Part shown: positions 54,389 through 62,862 of the stretch, one piece after another | How the letters are laid out: every line of letters starts with the position of its first letter | Numbering within the stretch: position 1 is the stretch's first letter | NCBI RefSeq assembly: GCF_000714815.1 | Contig: NZ_JMIH01000021.1 | Span: forward strand, 62,001 to 126,000 | DNA from: Anditalea andensis | GTDB lineage: Bacteria; Bacteroidota; Bacteroidia; Cytophagales; Cyclobacteriaceae | Length of the DNA stretch: 64,000 nt | Direction of reading: 5' to 3' | Notes under the pieces: model-generated | Told to the model about the DNA's origin: nothing | The model's database searches: none | What the model saw: only the letters and a program-made list of their open reading frames with translations | Translations under genes and position numbers: made by a program

Positions 54389-55564
54389 ATGAAAAAAATC
54401 CTGCCGATCATCGTATCATCCCAGTTTTTATGTACCTCTCTTTGGTTTGCGGGCAATTCAGTGGCTTCGGATATAGTTCGTGATCTGCATCTTGCACCTG
54501 GATTTCTTGCTCATCTGACGAGCGCGGTTCAATTCGGATTTATTGTGGGGACATTCATTTTTGCTTTATTGACCATTGCCGACCGGTTTTCTCCTTCTGC
54601 CGTTTTCTTTTACAGTGCCTTACTTGCAGCTGCATCTAATCTGGGGATAGTGATAGAAGGGCTACAGGAAATTCACTTGCTCGGATTTAGGTTTTTTACA
54701 GGCTTCTTCCTGGCAGGCATTTACCCTGTGGGTATGAAAATCGCCTCTGATTATTTTGATAAGGGATTAGGTAAATCTCTTGGATACCTAGTGGGGGCAT
54801 TGGTGTTGGGGACGTCATTTCCCCATCTTCTGAAAACTTTTTCAGGGGATCTACCTTGGGCATATGTCATCTATGCTACCACAGTACTATCAGTGCTCGG
54901 GGGCTTATTGATATATCTTTTCGTCCCGGACGGTCCATATAGAAGGAGCATGCAAAAGCTCAAATTTAAAGCTGTGACAAAGGGATTTGAGAACAGTAAT
55001 TTGCGTGCTGCGGTGCTGGGCTACTTCGGCCATATGTGGGAGCTTTACGCTTTCTGGGCCTTCATTCCTATAATGCTGGCTAATTATAACGCATGGATGC
55101 CTTCTGCAAATTTAAATATAGCATTTCTGTCCTTCCTGATCATAGCTGCTGGAGCTCTTTCCTGTGCTGTTGGAGGAATTATATCCCAATATGCCGGTCC
55201 TAGCAAAGTAGCTTTCACTGCGTTATTACTTTCAGGTATATGCTGTCTAATGTCTCCCTTCTTTATGCTAAGCAGTTCCTCCAGCTTACTGGTCGCCTTC
55301 CTTTTTTTCTGGGGAATGGTAGTGACAGCCGACTCTCCGCAGTTTTCAGCACTGGTGGCACAGCACTCTAAAGAAACCTCCAGGGGTACCAACCTCACTT
55401 TAGTCAACTGCTTGGGCTTTTCTAGTACTATAGTGAGCATACAGCTGCTTAATTTTTTATCTACCATCATCAGTCCACAGTACCTGTATCTGTTCTTAGG
55501 AGTCGGACCACTTATAGGGACAATAGCTATGTATTTAGAGAGAAAGCCTATCATGATAAGGTAA
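54389..55564 (+). CDS. Major facilitator superfamily transporter
   Basis: 391 aa, twelve hydrophobic helices, in two bundles joined by a loop near residue 190. N-terminal ILPIIVSSQFLCTSLWFAGN and FRFFTGFFLAGIYPVGMKIA (the TM4-type G-x-x-x-G motif) and the second half FGHMWELYAFWAFIPIM are visible. Substrate unknown; drug or metabolite export or uptake are both possible. It is 119 bases after the TIGR03643 gene, with a separate upstream region. Confidence 0.88.
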   Translation: MKKILPIIVSSQFLCTSLWFAGNSVASDIVRDLHLAPGFLAHLTSAVQFGFIVGTFIFALLTIADRFSPSAVFFYSALLAAASNLGIVIEGLQEIHLLGFRFFTGFFLAGIYPVGMKIASDYFDKGLGKSLGYLVGALVLGTSFPHLLKTFSGDLPWAYVIYATTVLSVLGGLLIYLFVPDGPYRRSMQKLKFKAVTKGFENSNLRAAVLGYFGHMWELYAFWAFIPIMLANYNAWMPSANLNIAFLSFLIIAAGALSCAVGGIISQYAGPSKVAFTALLLSGICCLMSPFFMLSSSSSLLVAFLFFWGMVVTADSPQFSALVAQHSKETSRGTNLTLVNCLGFSSTIVSIQLLNFLSTIISPQYLYLFLGVGPLIGTIAMYLERKPIMIR

Positions 55565-55768
55565 TGGTAGCTGGCAATTAGTATCCCAGAGTATGTAGAA
55601 CATATGCCCAGAAGTCAAAAACTATTATATGCAATATGACTCAGTATTTTAAATCATTGCTTTTTAATAACCAGTACTTTATCCTTATTACTGCTGATAT
55701 TGCATACTCTTGATTAATCACCCTCTATTCCTCCACTTTCCAGAAATTAAAAACCTTACCTTTACATC

Positions 55769-57094
55769 ATGGAAAAGAGCATAGAAGAATCAAACAGGTT
55801 GTATATAAAGCATCTGGGCATTGAAGCATTCAATGAGATGCAGCAGGAGGTCATTGAAAAATCAGCTGGCCAAGCCAACCTGATGCTTTTAGCTCCTACC
55901 GGATCAGGAAAAACCCTAGCATTTTTGGTTCCCCTGACAAACAAGCTCCAAAAAGATGCAAAAGGAATCCAGGCGATGATCATCGCCCCTTCCCGTGAAC
56001 TTTGTATACAGATAGAGCAGGTTTTCAAATCTATGAAAACAAGTTTTAAAGTCAGTACCTGCTATGGTGGGCATTCATCTAAAATAGAACAGCAAAGTTT
56101 AAGTGAATCACCGGCTGTCATCATCGGCACACCGGGTAGGCTTCAGGACCATATCATAAGGGAATCCTTTGATGCCAAAACCATAAAGACAGTGGTTTTG
56201 GACGAATTTGACAAGTCCTTGCAACTGGGCTTCCATGACCAGCTGCAGACCATCTTCAGATCATTCAACGGCAAACAGCAGCACTTGCTCACCTCTGCCA
56301 CCAAGTTGGAAAAATGGCCGGGATTTTTGCCTTTTCAGCACCCATTGACGTTGGATTTTCTCAAAAATGAAGTCCATTCCAAATTAAAGCTTCGAGTGGT
56401 CCATACCGACAGCATAGAAAAAGCAGAAACGCTCATGAGGTTGGTAGCAGGTTTTGACAATGATGTCAGTCTTGTTTTTTGCAACCATAGGGATGCCGTG
56501 GAGCGGATAAGTGCTTTATTCACGGACCATGAATTTGCCCACGGCACCTTGCATGGAGGGATGGAACAGATAGACAGGGAAAAGAACCTCATCAAATTCC
56601 GGGGCGGAGCATGTAATGTCCTGATCGCTACTGATCTAGCTTCCCGCGGCCTGGACATTCCTGAGATAAAACATGTAGTTCACTACCAACTACCGCCCAA
56701 AGAAGATGCTTTTATCCACCGCAATGGCCGGACAGCCAGGATGCATGCAGAAGGCCAGGCCTATCTGGTGCTGGCCCATGATGAAAATATCCCTGAATAC
56801 ATCGACAAAGATATAGAAGACCTGAACATCCCTGATAAATTAAAACTTCCCGCACCCCCTGAATATACCTGCATATATATCAGTGTCGGCAAAAAAGATA
56901 AGATCAGCAAAGGGGATATCGTCGGGTATTTTTCGAAAAAGGGAGAACTCAGCAGTGGGGATATCGGTCATATTACTTTACTTGACTTTGCTTCTTATGT
57001 TTCTGTAAAAAAAGGGAAGGTAAATAAGCTTCTTTCAAAATTAAAGAATGAAAAATTAAAAAAAATGAAGGTAAAGATGGAGGAAGCAAATTAA
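55769..57094 (+). CDS. DbpA-like DEAD-box RNA helicase with DEFD motif
   Basis: 441 aa helicase. Q motif then motif I APTGSGKT (42-49), Ia APSRELCIQIE, Ib TPGRL, motif II DEFD at 145-148 (the usual text is DEAD), motif III SAT (176-178), V ATDLASRGLDIPE and VI HRNGRTAR. The C-terminal 75 residues (TCIYISVGKKDKISKGDIVG to KVKMEEAN) resemble the RNA-binding domain of DbpA, which acts in large ribosomal subunit assembly. DEFD keeps the two acidic residues, so activity should remain. Confidence 0.92.
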   Translation: MEKSIEESNRLYIKHLGIEAFNEMQQEVIEKSAGQANLMLLAPTGSGKTLAFLVPLTNKLQKDAKGIQAMIIAPSRELCIQIEQVFKSMKTSFKVSTCYGGHSSKIEQQSLSESPAVIIGTPGRLQDHIIRESFDAKTIKTVVLDEFDKSLQLGFHDQLQTIFRSFNGKQQHLLTSATKLEKWPGFLPFQHPLTLDFLKNEVHSKLKLRVVHTDSIEKAETLMRLVAGFDNDVSLVFCNHRDAVERISALFTDHEFAHGTLHGGMEQIDREKNLIKFRGGACNVLIATDLASRGLDIPEIKHVVHYQLPPKEDAFIHRNGRTARMHAEGQAYLVLAHDENIPEYIDKDIEDLNIPDKLKLPAPPEYTCIYISVGKKDKISKGDIVGYFSKKGELSSGDIGHITLLDFASYVSVKKGKVNKLLSKLKNEKLKKMKVKMEEAN

Positions 57095-57207
57095 AAAATC
57101 ATAGTATTAGTGAGTCAGATATTAGATAAAGCCATTATGGAAATCCATGATGTAAGGACAAAATCAAAATGCTCGTAAATTAGGTTTAAACATTAATAGT
57201 CAACATT

Positions 57208-57798
57208 TTAGTTAATTCTTATAGAAAGCCCTAATAGAAGCTGCTGATATTTAAGTTCGCCCCCATTTACCACTTTTTCAAAATTAACGGACTGACCTCT
57301 AAATTCTCTTTCATACCTCAGATCCAAGCCTATCCTTCCCAGGTTTAGTCCTACACCGGCATGGTAGCCTGCATTGAACCTTTTAACATCAGGGCTATAA
57401 TTAAAACCGGTCAGGTCATCCCTTAGCGTATAATGAAATGATGGACCGGCAAAAACACTTATGAGTGACCCGAATAAATTCAGCCCCACCAACAGTGGGG
57501 CATCCATACGCTGGGTGAGGTATTTATCCCCATCCACTAGGGTCTTCATTTGTCCATATACCAGTTCTGGCCTCAGATAAATAGGTCCAAGATTCAACTT
57601 TCCAAAAGCCCCGACATGAAAGCCTAAATTATTAAGCGGATCACCATAGACCATACCCGCTTCACGAAAAAAATTACCATTTGAATTGTAGTTCAGGCCA
57701 GCTTTTAGCCCATATCCTCCCTTACTTTGAGCCATAAGCTCCTGCAGGGAAAAAATGGTCATAAATAAAAGGACGGTTATAAATAGGGCGTTTTTCAT
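57208..57798 (-). CDS. Outer-membrane beta-barrel protein (PorT/OmpW-like)
   Basis: 196 aa from the ATG at 57798. Signal peptide MKNALFITVLLFMTIFSLQE with LMAQ, then barrel strands: GGYGLKAGLNYNSNGNFF, LNLGPIYLRPELVYGQM, RMDAPLLVGLNLFGSLISVF, GPSFHYTLRDDL, GLNLGRIGLDLRYEREF and a last strand ending in LSIRIN. This is the eight-stranded outer-membrane barrel common in Bacteroidota (PF13568-like). Function unknown. Confidence 0.8.
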   Translation of the reverse strand: MKNALFITVLLFMTIFSLQELMAQSKGGYGLKAGLNYNSNGNFFREAGMVYGDPLNNLGFHVGAFGKLNLGPIYLRPELVYGQMKTLVDGDKYLTQRMDAPLLVGLNLFGSLISVFAGPSFHYTLRDDLTGFNYSPDVKRFNAGYHAGVGLNLGRIGLDLRYEREFRGQSVNFEKVVNGGELKYQQLLLGLSIRIN

Positions 57799-57819
57799 AA
57801 GATCGGTTACCACAATCAT

Positions 57820-58555
57820 CTATGGAATCTTTTAGATAAGGTAGGTCCTTGAATTTTATAGATTTTCATTACAATATTAATACCCAATGTCCGGTATTAT
57901 GAAAAAGTCTTCTAGGCTAATACTGTGTATGATATTGTGAATATGATAGATTATAGGATACCTGTACCCTGATTTTAGTTTCCACACCAGCAGCCTAACC
58001 AACATAAGACTATGCTGACTCTAGAAGATAGCACTACCCACAATCAGTAAAACATATTCACTATTCCGATTAAAAATTGCATTGATCATAACGCTTGCAG
58101 CTTTATCGTCTCCCAGAGCACTTTTTTTTGATTCAATATCAGCTTGGTGTAGCCGGTCATTGTTGACCACCTTAACAATGTCACTGTATACAAAACTTGG
58201 ATGAATCATAGTATGGCATACATTTGTGTCTTCAGTTCGACCTGTAGCATTGGTCCTAAAGGTCTGACAGCAGCTTAGAAGGCTCCATATGCACCGATCA
58301 TTGGTCAGGGAGAGATTACATACATAGTTCCTAATAAGATCTTTAGATAAAGAAGACCATACCTCACTGTTAGCGCTAATCCTGTGACATATTCCTAAAG
58401 CTTCCGGGATCTGGTCCTCTTTATAAACCGACTTATTTGCCCCCTATATTTACCATTGATGATTTTGATAGTTATCTAATAAATCATCTTTTACAGCAAA
58501 ATATTGCTAATTAATTATAGTTTCGCTAATTTGATATATTCAAAATAAAATATTC
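57820..58555. other. Gap before the zinc-ribbon/HTH gene with a decayed frame
   Basis: 736 bases with no intact gene. The middle reads as protein on the minus strand but with stops (separate entry). TTTGATATATTCAAAATAA at 58531-58549 precedes the HTH gene start and may be its promoter area; no exact consensus. Confidence 0.4.
57961..58440 (-). pseudogene. Decayed reading frame, possibly nucleoside-hydrolase related
   Basis: Right to left, the text QIPEALGICHRISANSEVWS with SLSKDLIRNYVC is followed in frame or shifted by NATGRTEDTNVCHTMIH and, from the ATG at 58207-58209, HPSFVYSDIVKVVNNDRLHQ to DDKAASVMINAIFNRN and YVLLIVGSAIF, then a stop at 58021. The last part recalls the end of nucleoside hydrolase-like proteins, but I am not sure. 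No start for the whole and no intact core, so it is probably a remnant. Confidence 0.3.
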
Positions 58556-58978
58556 ATGGAGAAGCCTTTCTGCCCCAAATGCGATGGAGAAATTGTTATT
58601 AAGAGTGGTGTAGTAGGTGGCAGGCAACGCTTTAAATGTAAAAAATGCCTTTACTATTTTACTGTCAATAAACATGGAAAGGAAATAGATAAATACTATG
58701 TTGTAAAGGCTTTACAACTCTATATTGAAGGAATCTCTTACCGGGAAATCGAAAGGATATTGGGCGTGAGCCATGTATCGGTAATGAATTGGGTAAAAAA
58801 ATACAAAATCAAAGCTCCGGAAAACTACGACTATAGACCCACCTATAAAATCCTGAATCATCAAGAATTAACCCTGTATCTGGCTAATAGGGAAAATTTA
58901 ACACAAGCAGGTATGTTGATCACCGAACTGGGTGACAAATATATGATTATCAAATGGGAACGATTTAAAAATCAATAA
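58556..58978 (+). CDS. IS1-type zinc-ribbon and HTH protein
   Basis: 140 aa. A zinc ribbon with C6-x2-C9 and C28-x2-C31 (FCPKCDGEIVIKSG and RFKCKKCLYYFTV) is followed by a helix-turn-helix at about 48-82 (LYIEGISYREIERILGVSHV). This is the N-terminal layout of InsA of IS1-type elements. There is no transposase catalytic domain and no inverted repeats around it, so it may be a domesticated DNA-binding protein. It stands 115 bases before the porin-symporter genes and may control them. Confidence 0.72.
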   Translation: MEKPFCPKCDGEIVIKSGVVGGRQRFKCKKCLYYFTVNKHGKEIDKYYVVKALQLYIEGISYREIERILGVSHVSVMNWVKKYKIKAPENYDYRPTYKILNHQELTLYLANRENLTQAGMLITELGDKYMIIKWERFKNQ

Positions 58979-59093
58979 TTAGGCAGCTATATTAAATTTC
59001 CAAAAAAGTACATCTAATTTTACTTTTGAGTTATAAGTTTTCACCTTGGGATATACTTGTTATTTAATTTATCAAATAACACATAAACCCAAA

Positions 59094-60524
59094 ATGAAAA
59101 ATATTCTACTGATTATTGTTTTAGCAGTAAAAGGAATCGTATGTGTTTTTCCTGTAATGGCACAGGATCCCTCAACCAGGGCCGGTGATCAAATAGACCA
59201 TAGCTATCAACCACTCACTCTCAAACTAAATGAGGAAGGGTCGAAATACATCAGATTCATCTTATGGAACCAAATGTGGGCCAGGGTAACAGAGAATAAC
59301 CCCGGGACTATGGATATCAATAACAATCCCAGCAACAGCACAGTAGATATAGGGATCCGCCGTGCAAGAATGCTTGCCTATGCAGAAATTTCTCCTCGCT
59401 TTATGATATTGACCCACTGGGGGATAAATAACCAGACCTTTACAAACGGTGGAGTACCAGGAGGTGGGGCTACCGGTAATGCAGGAAACTTACCTGTGAC
59501 AGTCGATCCAGCGACAGGACTAGGAGGAGCCACTGGGGCATCTGCCAAAAAACCACAGCTGTTTTTCCATGATATATGGTCAGAATTTAAAATAGTCGAT
59601 GAACTATATGTGGGTATGGGACTACATTACTGGAATGGGATATCCAGAATGACCAGCCATAGCACCCTAAATTTTATGGCAGTAGACGCTCCCATTTTTA
59701 ACTGGCCCACTATAGATTTAACTGACCAGTTTGCCAGGCAGTTTGGATTTTATGCCAAAGGTCAACTAGGTAAAATAGATTACCGACTGGCCTTAAACAA
59801 GCCATATGCAGTGGGCAACGGAGGCAGATATGATGCCTCATCCCAAAAACCTATAGCTGCCAATATGGTCAATGATAATTGGGCTACCCAAGGTTATATC
59901 GCCTACCAATTTTTGGATAAAGAAAATAATAAACTTCCTTTCTTTACAGGTAGCTACCTAGGCGGTAAAAGCGTATTCAATATAGGAGCAGGATGGCACT
60001 ACCACCCCGGTGCTACTACTTCTTCTAGCGGAGAGGGACACATCATCACACATGATATCACACTTTTGGGATTGGATGCATTCCTTGATTTGCCTTTGAA
60101 CAAAGCTTCGGGAACGGCTTTGACCACCTATGCAGTATACTATAACTATGACTTTGGGCCAAATTATATGAGAAATGTAGGTATTATGAATGTAGGGTTC
60201 GGATCCGGCACTTCCCAAAACGGACCCGGTAATGCACAGCCCACCATAGGGACCGGCAATATTTTCTACACCCAGTCGGGGCTTCTTTTGCCGAAAAGTA
60301 TGCTGGGTACCAGTGGCAGGTTACAGCCATTTGGAGCCCTGACCCATAAGCAATTTGAATACTTCAACGAAGGATCCTGGCAATATGATCTGGGAATAAA
60401 CTATTATATCAACGGACACCATTCAAAAATAACATTACAATACAGCCAAAGGCCCATTTTCGAACAGTATGTGAGATCCGGATCCGCAGGTGAATTTATA
60501 TTACAAACACATATATTCTTATAA
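59094..60524 (+). CDS. DcaP-like outer-membrane porin
   Basis: 476 aa from the ATG at 59094 (signal peptide MKNILLIIVLAVKGIVCVFP with VMAQ). A beta-barrel follows: KYIRFILWNQMWARVTENNP, IRRARMLAYAEISPRFMILT, ELYVGMGLHYWNGISRMTS, QFGFYAKGQLGKIDYRLALN and the last aromatic stretch ITLQYSQRPIFEQ, ending FILQTHIFL. Gly/Ala-rich loops are at about 115-155. Barrel proteins like this carry small organic acids. The next genes are a transport set, so it likely supplies the symporter. Confidence 0.78.
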   Translation: MKNILLIIVLAVKGIVCVFPVMAQDPSTRAGDQIDHSYQPLTLKLNEEGSKYIRFILWNQMWARVTENNPGTMDINNNPSNSTVDIGIRRARMLAYAEISPRFMILTHWGINNQTFTNGGVPGGGATGNAGNLPVTVDPATGLGGATGASAKKPQLFFHDIWSEFKIVDELYVGMGLHYWNGISRMTSHSTLNFMAVDAPIFNWPTIDLTDQFARQFGFYAKGQLGKIDYRLALNKPYAVGNGGRYDASSQKPIAANMVNDNWATQGYIAYQFLDKENNKLPFFTGSYLGGKSVFNIGAGWHYHPGATTSSSGEGHIITHDITLLGLDAFLDLPLNKASGTALTTYAVYYNYDFGPNYMRNVGIMNVGFGSGTSQNGPGNAQPTIGTGNIFYTQSGLLLPKSMLGTSGRLQPFGALTHKQFEYFNEGSWQYDLGINYYINGHHSKITLQYSQRPIFEQYVRSGSAGEFILQTHIFL

Positions 60525-60549
60525 ACAAACACCCTAAATAACATAAATA

Positions 60550-60813
60550 ATGGATACGCACAAAGCACGCATGAAAGACTATTGGAGAAGAAATATCAAA
60601 ATAGTGCTTTCCTTAATGGCCATATGGTTCCTGGTTTCCTTTGGATTCGGAATTTTATTGGTAGAACAATTAAATGTCATCCGGATGGGAGGATTTAAAC
60701 TTGGATTCTGGTTTGCCCAACAAGGCTCTATTTTCACCTTTGTCATTTTAATTTTTGTATATGTGTACAAAATGAACCAGCTGGACAAAGAATTTGACGT
60801 CAATGAAGAATAA
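60550..60813 (+). CDS. DUF4212 family small membrane subunit
   Basis: 87 aa with two membrane helices (VLSLMAIWFLVSFGFGILLV and FWFAQQGSIFTFVILIFVYV), the N-terminus KARMKDYWRRNIK and a polar end. It matches DUF4212, small proteins that always stand in front of a sodium:solute symporter gene of the same type. They may act as an accessory subunit. It starts 25 bases after the porin gene. Confidence 0.9.
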   Translation: MDTHKARMKDYWRRNIKIVLSLMAIWFLVSFGFGILLVEQLNVIRMGGFKLGFWFAQQGSIFTFVILIFVYVYKMNQLDKEFDVNEE

Positions 60814-60839
60814 ACCCTCACTTCTATAATTTGAATAAT

Positions 60840-62546
60840 ATGGAAATATTAACCTGGACCTATATACTCGTAGGTTTATCTTTTGCATTATATATAGGCA
60901 TAGCTATATACACCCGAGCCGGGTCCACCAAAGAATTTTACACAGCTGGAGGGGGGGTTTCTCCTTTGGCAAATGGTATGGCTACTGCCGCAGACTGGAT
61001 GTCAGCAGCATCTTTTATCTCCATGGCAGGGATCATTGCATTTTCAGGATACGATGGTTCCGTTTACCTCATGGGTTGGACGGGAGGATATGTGCTGTTG
61101 GCGCTGCTACTGGCACCTTATCTCCGTAAATTTGGAAAATTCACTGTCCCCGACTTTGTGGGAGACAGGTATTATTCCAACAAAGCAAGGGTAGTGGCTG
61201 TATTCTGCGCACTCTTTATATCTTTCACTTATGTAGCCGGACAGATGAGAGGTGTAGGGATCGTATTTTCGAGGTACCTGGAAGTGGATATCAATACTGG
61301 TGTTTTGATAGGTATGGCCATAGTGTTTTTCTATGCCGTACTAGGAGGCATGAAAGGAATCACTTATACCCAGGTGGCGCAGTACTGCGTACTTATATTT
61401 GCTTTTATGGTCCCTGCCATATTTATCTCCATCCAGCTGACCGGCAATCCTATACCACAAATGGGGCTGGGAGGAACGGTAGAGGACGGCCAGTATCTAT
61501 TAGATAAATTGGATGGTGTATTGGGTGATTTAGGCTTTGATGAATATACATCCGGAAGAAAGGATATGATCGATATCTTTGCGATCACTTTGGCATTGAT
61601 GGTGGGTACGGCAGGGCTTCCACATGTTATCGTTAGGTTTTTTACAGTCCCCAGGGTGAAAGACGCCCGGCTTTCCGCAGGCTATGCCTTAGTTTTTATC
61701 TCTATACTATATACTACCGCTCCGGCAGTGGCTGCTTTTGGAATTTATAATGCCATAGATACTGTGGCAGGCCAGCCGGTGGACCAGCTCCCAGAATGGG
61801 TAGCCAACTGGCAAAAGACCAATCTCATCACCGTCGAAGATATAGATGGAGATGGATTTGTCCAATATACACCTTACCGAGATACCAATGAACTCAACAT
61901 AGATAAGGATATCATGGTACTAGCTGCCCCTGAAATCGCCAGACTGCCAAATTGGGTGGTAGGATTGGTAGCAGCAGGCGGTATGGCGGCTGCTTTATCT
62001 ACAGCGGCAGGGCTGTTACTTGTCATCTCTACATCCGTATCCAGGGATCTCTTCAGAACGTTCAGACCTACCATGACAGAAAAAACAGAATTGAGAATAG
62101 CCAGAGCCTCTGCAGCAGTGGCCGTGGGTATAGCCGGTTACTTTGGTGTAAATCCTCCTGGTTTTGTAGCAGAGGTAGTTGCCTTTGCATTTGGATTGGC
62201 AGCCGCTTCTTTCTTCCCGGTCATTATCATGGGTATCTTCTCCACAAGGATGAACAAAGAGGGAGCGATAGCTGGGATGCTTTCAGGTCTGATATTTACA
62301 TTGAGTTATATTATCTATTTCAAATTCGGCCAAACCCTTTTCGGATTATCTCCGGAAGCAGTTTCACCCAGTAACTGGCTTTTGGGCATATCCCCAGAGG
62401 GAATTGGGGCAGTGGGTATGGTAATCAACTTTGTGGCCTGTTATATAGTGTCTAAATCCACCCCTGCCCCACCGCAGGAAGTACAGGATATCATACAGGA
62501 AATAAGAATCCCCAGAGGTGCTAAAAAACCCATAGAAGGTCATTAA
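60840..62546 (+). CDS. Sodium:solute symporter (SSS) family transporter
   Basis: 568 aa from the ATG at 60840; a TTG three codons upstream is in frame. About 13 membrane helices. ILVGLSFALYIGIAIYTRAG and FYTAGGGVSPLANGMATAAD are typical SSS starts; TAGLPHVIVRFFTVPRVKDA with the PHVIVRF motif and the end SNWLLGISPEG match the VC_2705 subfamily linked with DUF4212. Probably imports acetate or a similar organic acid with sodium. It lies in an operon with the DUF4212 gene. Confidence 0.92.
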   Translation: MEILTWTYILVGLSFALYIGIAIYTRAGSTKEFYTAGGGVSPLANGMATAADWMSAASFISMAGIIAFSGYDGSVYLMGWTGGYVLLALLLAPYLRKFGKFTVPDFVGDRYYSNKARVVAVFCALFISFTYVAGQMRGVGIVFSRYLEVDINTGVLIGMAIVFFYAVLGGMKGITYTQVAQYCVLIFAFMVPAIFISIQLTGNPIPQMGLGGTVEDGQYLLDKLDGVLGDLGFDEYTSGRKDMIDIFAITLALMVGTAGLPHVIVRFFTVPRVKDARLSAGYALVFISILYTTAPAVAAFGIYNAIDTVAGQPVDQLPEWVANWQKTNLITVEDIDGDGFVQYTPYRDTNELNIDKDIMVLAAPEIARLPNWVVGLVAAGGMAAALSTAAGLLLVISTSVSRDLFRTFRPTMTEKTELRIARASAAVAVGIAGYFGVNPPGFVAEVVAFAFGLAAASFFPVIIMGIFSTRMNKEGAIAGMLSGLIFTLSYIIYFKFGQTLFGLSPEAVSPSNWLLGISPEGIGAVGMVINFVACYIVSKSTPAPPQEVQDIIQEIRIPRGAKKPIEGH

Positions 62547-62569
62547 TAGCTTATAAGAATAGTAAAAGC

Positions 62570-62603
62570 GACTCCGACATGAATTTTTGTCGGAGTCTCA
62601 CTT
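62570..62603 (+). terminator. Terminator after the symporter gene
   Basis: A 10-bp stem (GACTCCGACA at 62570-62579, TGTCGGAGTC at 62588-62597) with an 8-base loop, 23 bases after the symporter stop, then TCACTTTT. It separates the transport genes from the sensor genes, perhaps allowing partial read-through. Confidence 0.85.
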
Positions 62604-62649
62604 TTATTCGCCAACGAAAAGGATTATCTTCATTAAGAAACCACTGGAC

Positions 62650-62862
62650 ATGAAGCCCTCTTTAAAGAATCACTATTTATGGGTAACGTTTTTGATTGGG
62701 ATGTTCTTCTTGAATTATCCTGTACTGTCTATCTATAATCTGCCCAAATTTTGGTTTGGTATCCCTATTTTGTATTTCATGATATTTACACTATGGATGC
62801 TTTTAATCAGTATAACCTATTTGATCATTAAAACTACCTCAAAAGAAAAGGATGATAAATAA
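62650..62862 (+). CDS. Small membrane protein with two helices
   Basis: 70 aa from the ATG at 62650. Two hydrophobic helices: YLWVTFLIGMFFLNYPVLSI and FWFGIPILYFMIFTLWMLLI with more ISITYLII, then a charged tail (KTTSKEKDDK). It is known in other bacteria as a small partner before sensor kinases of the symporter type; I do not recall a family name. It overlaps the next gene by 11 bases, which suggests it is translated together with it. Confidence 0.7.
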   Translation: MKPSLKNHYLWVTFLIGMFFLNYPVLSIYNLPKFWFGIPILYFMIFTLWMLLISITYLIIKTTSKEKDDK

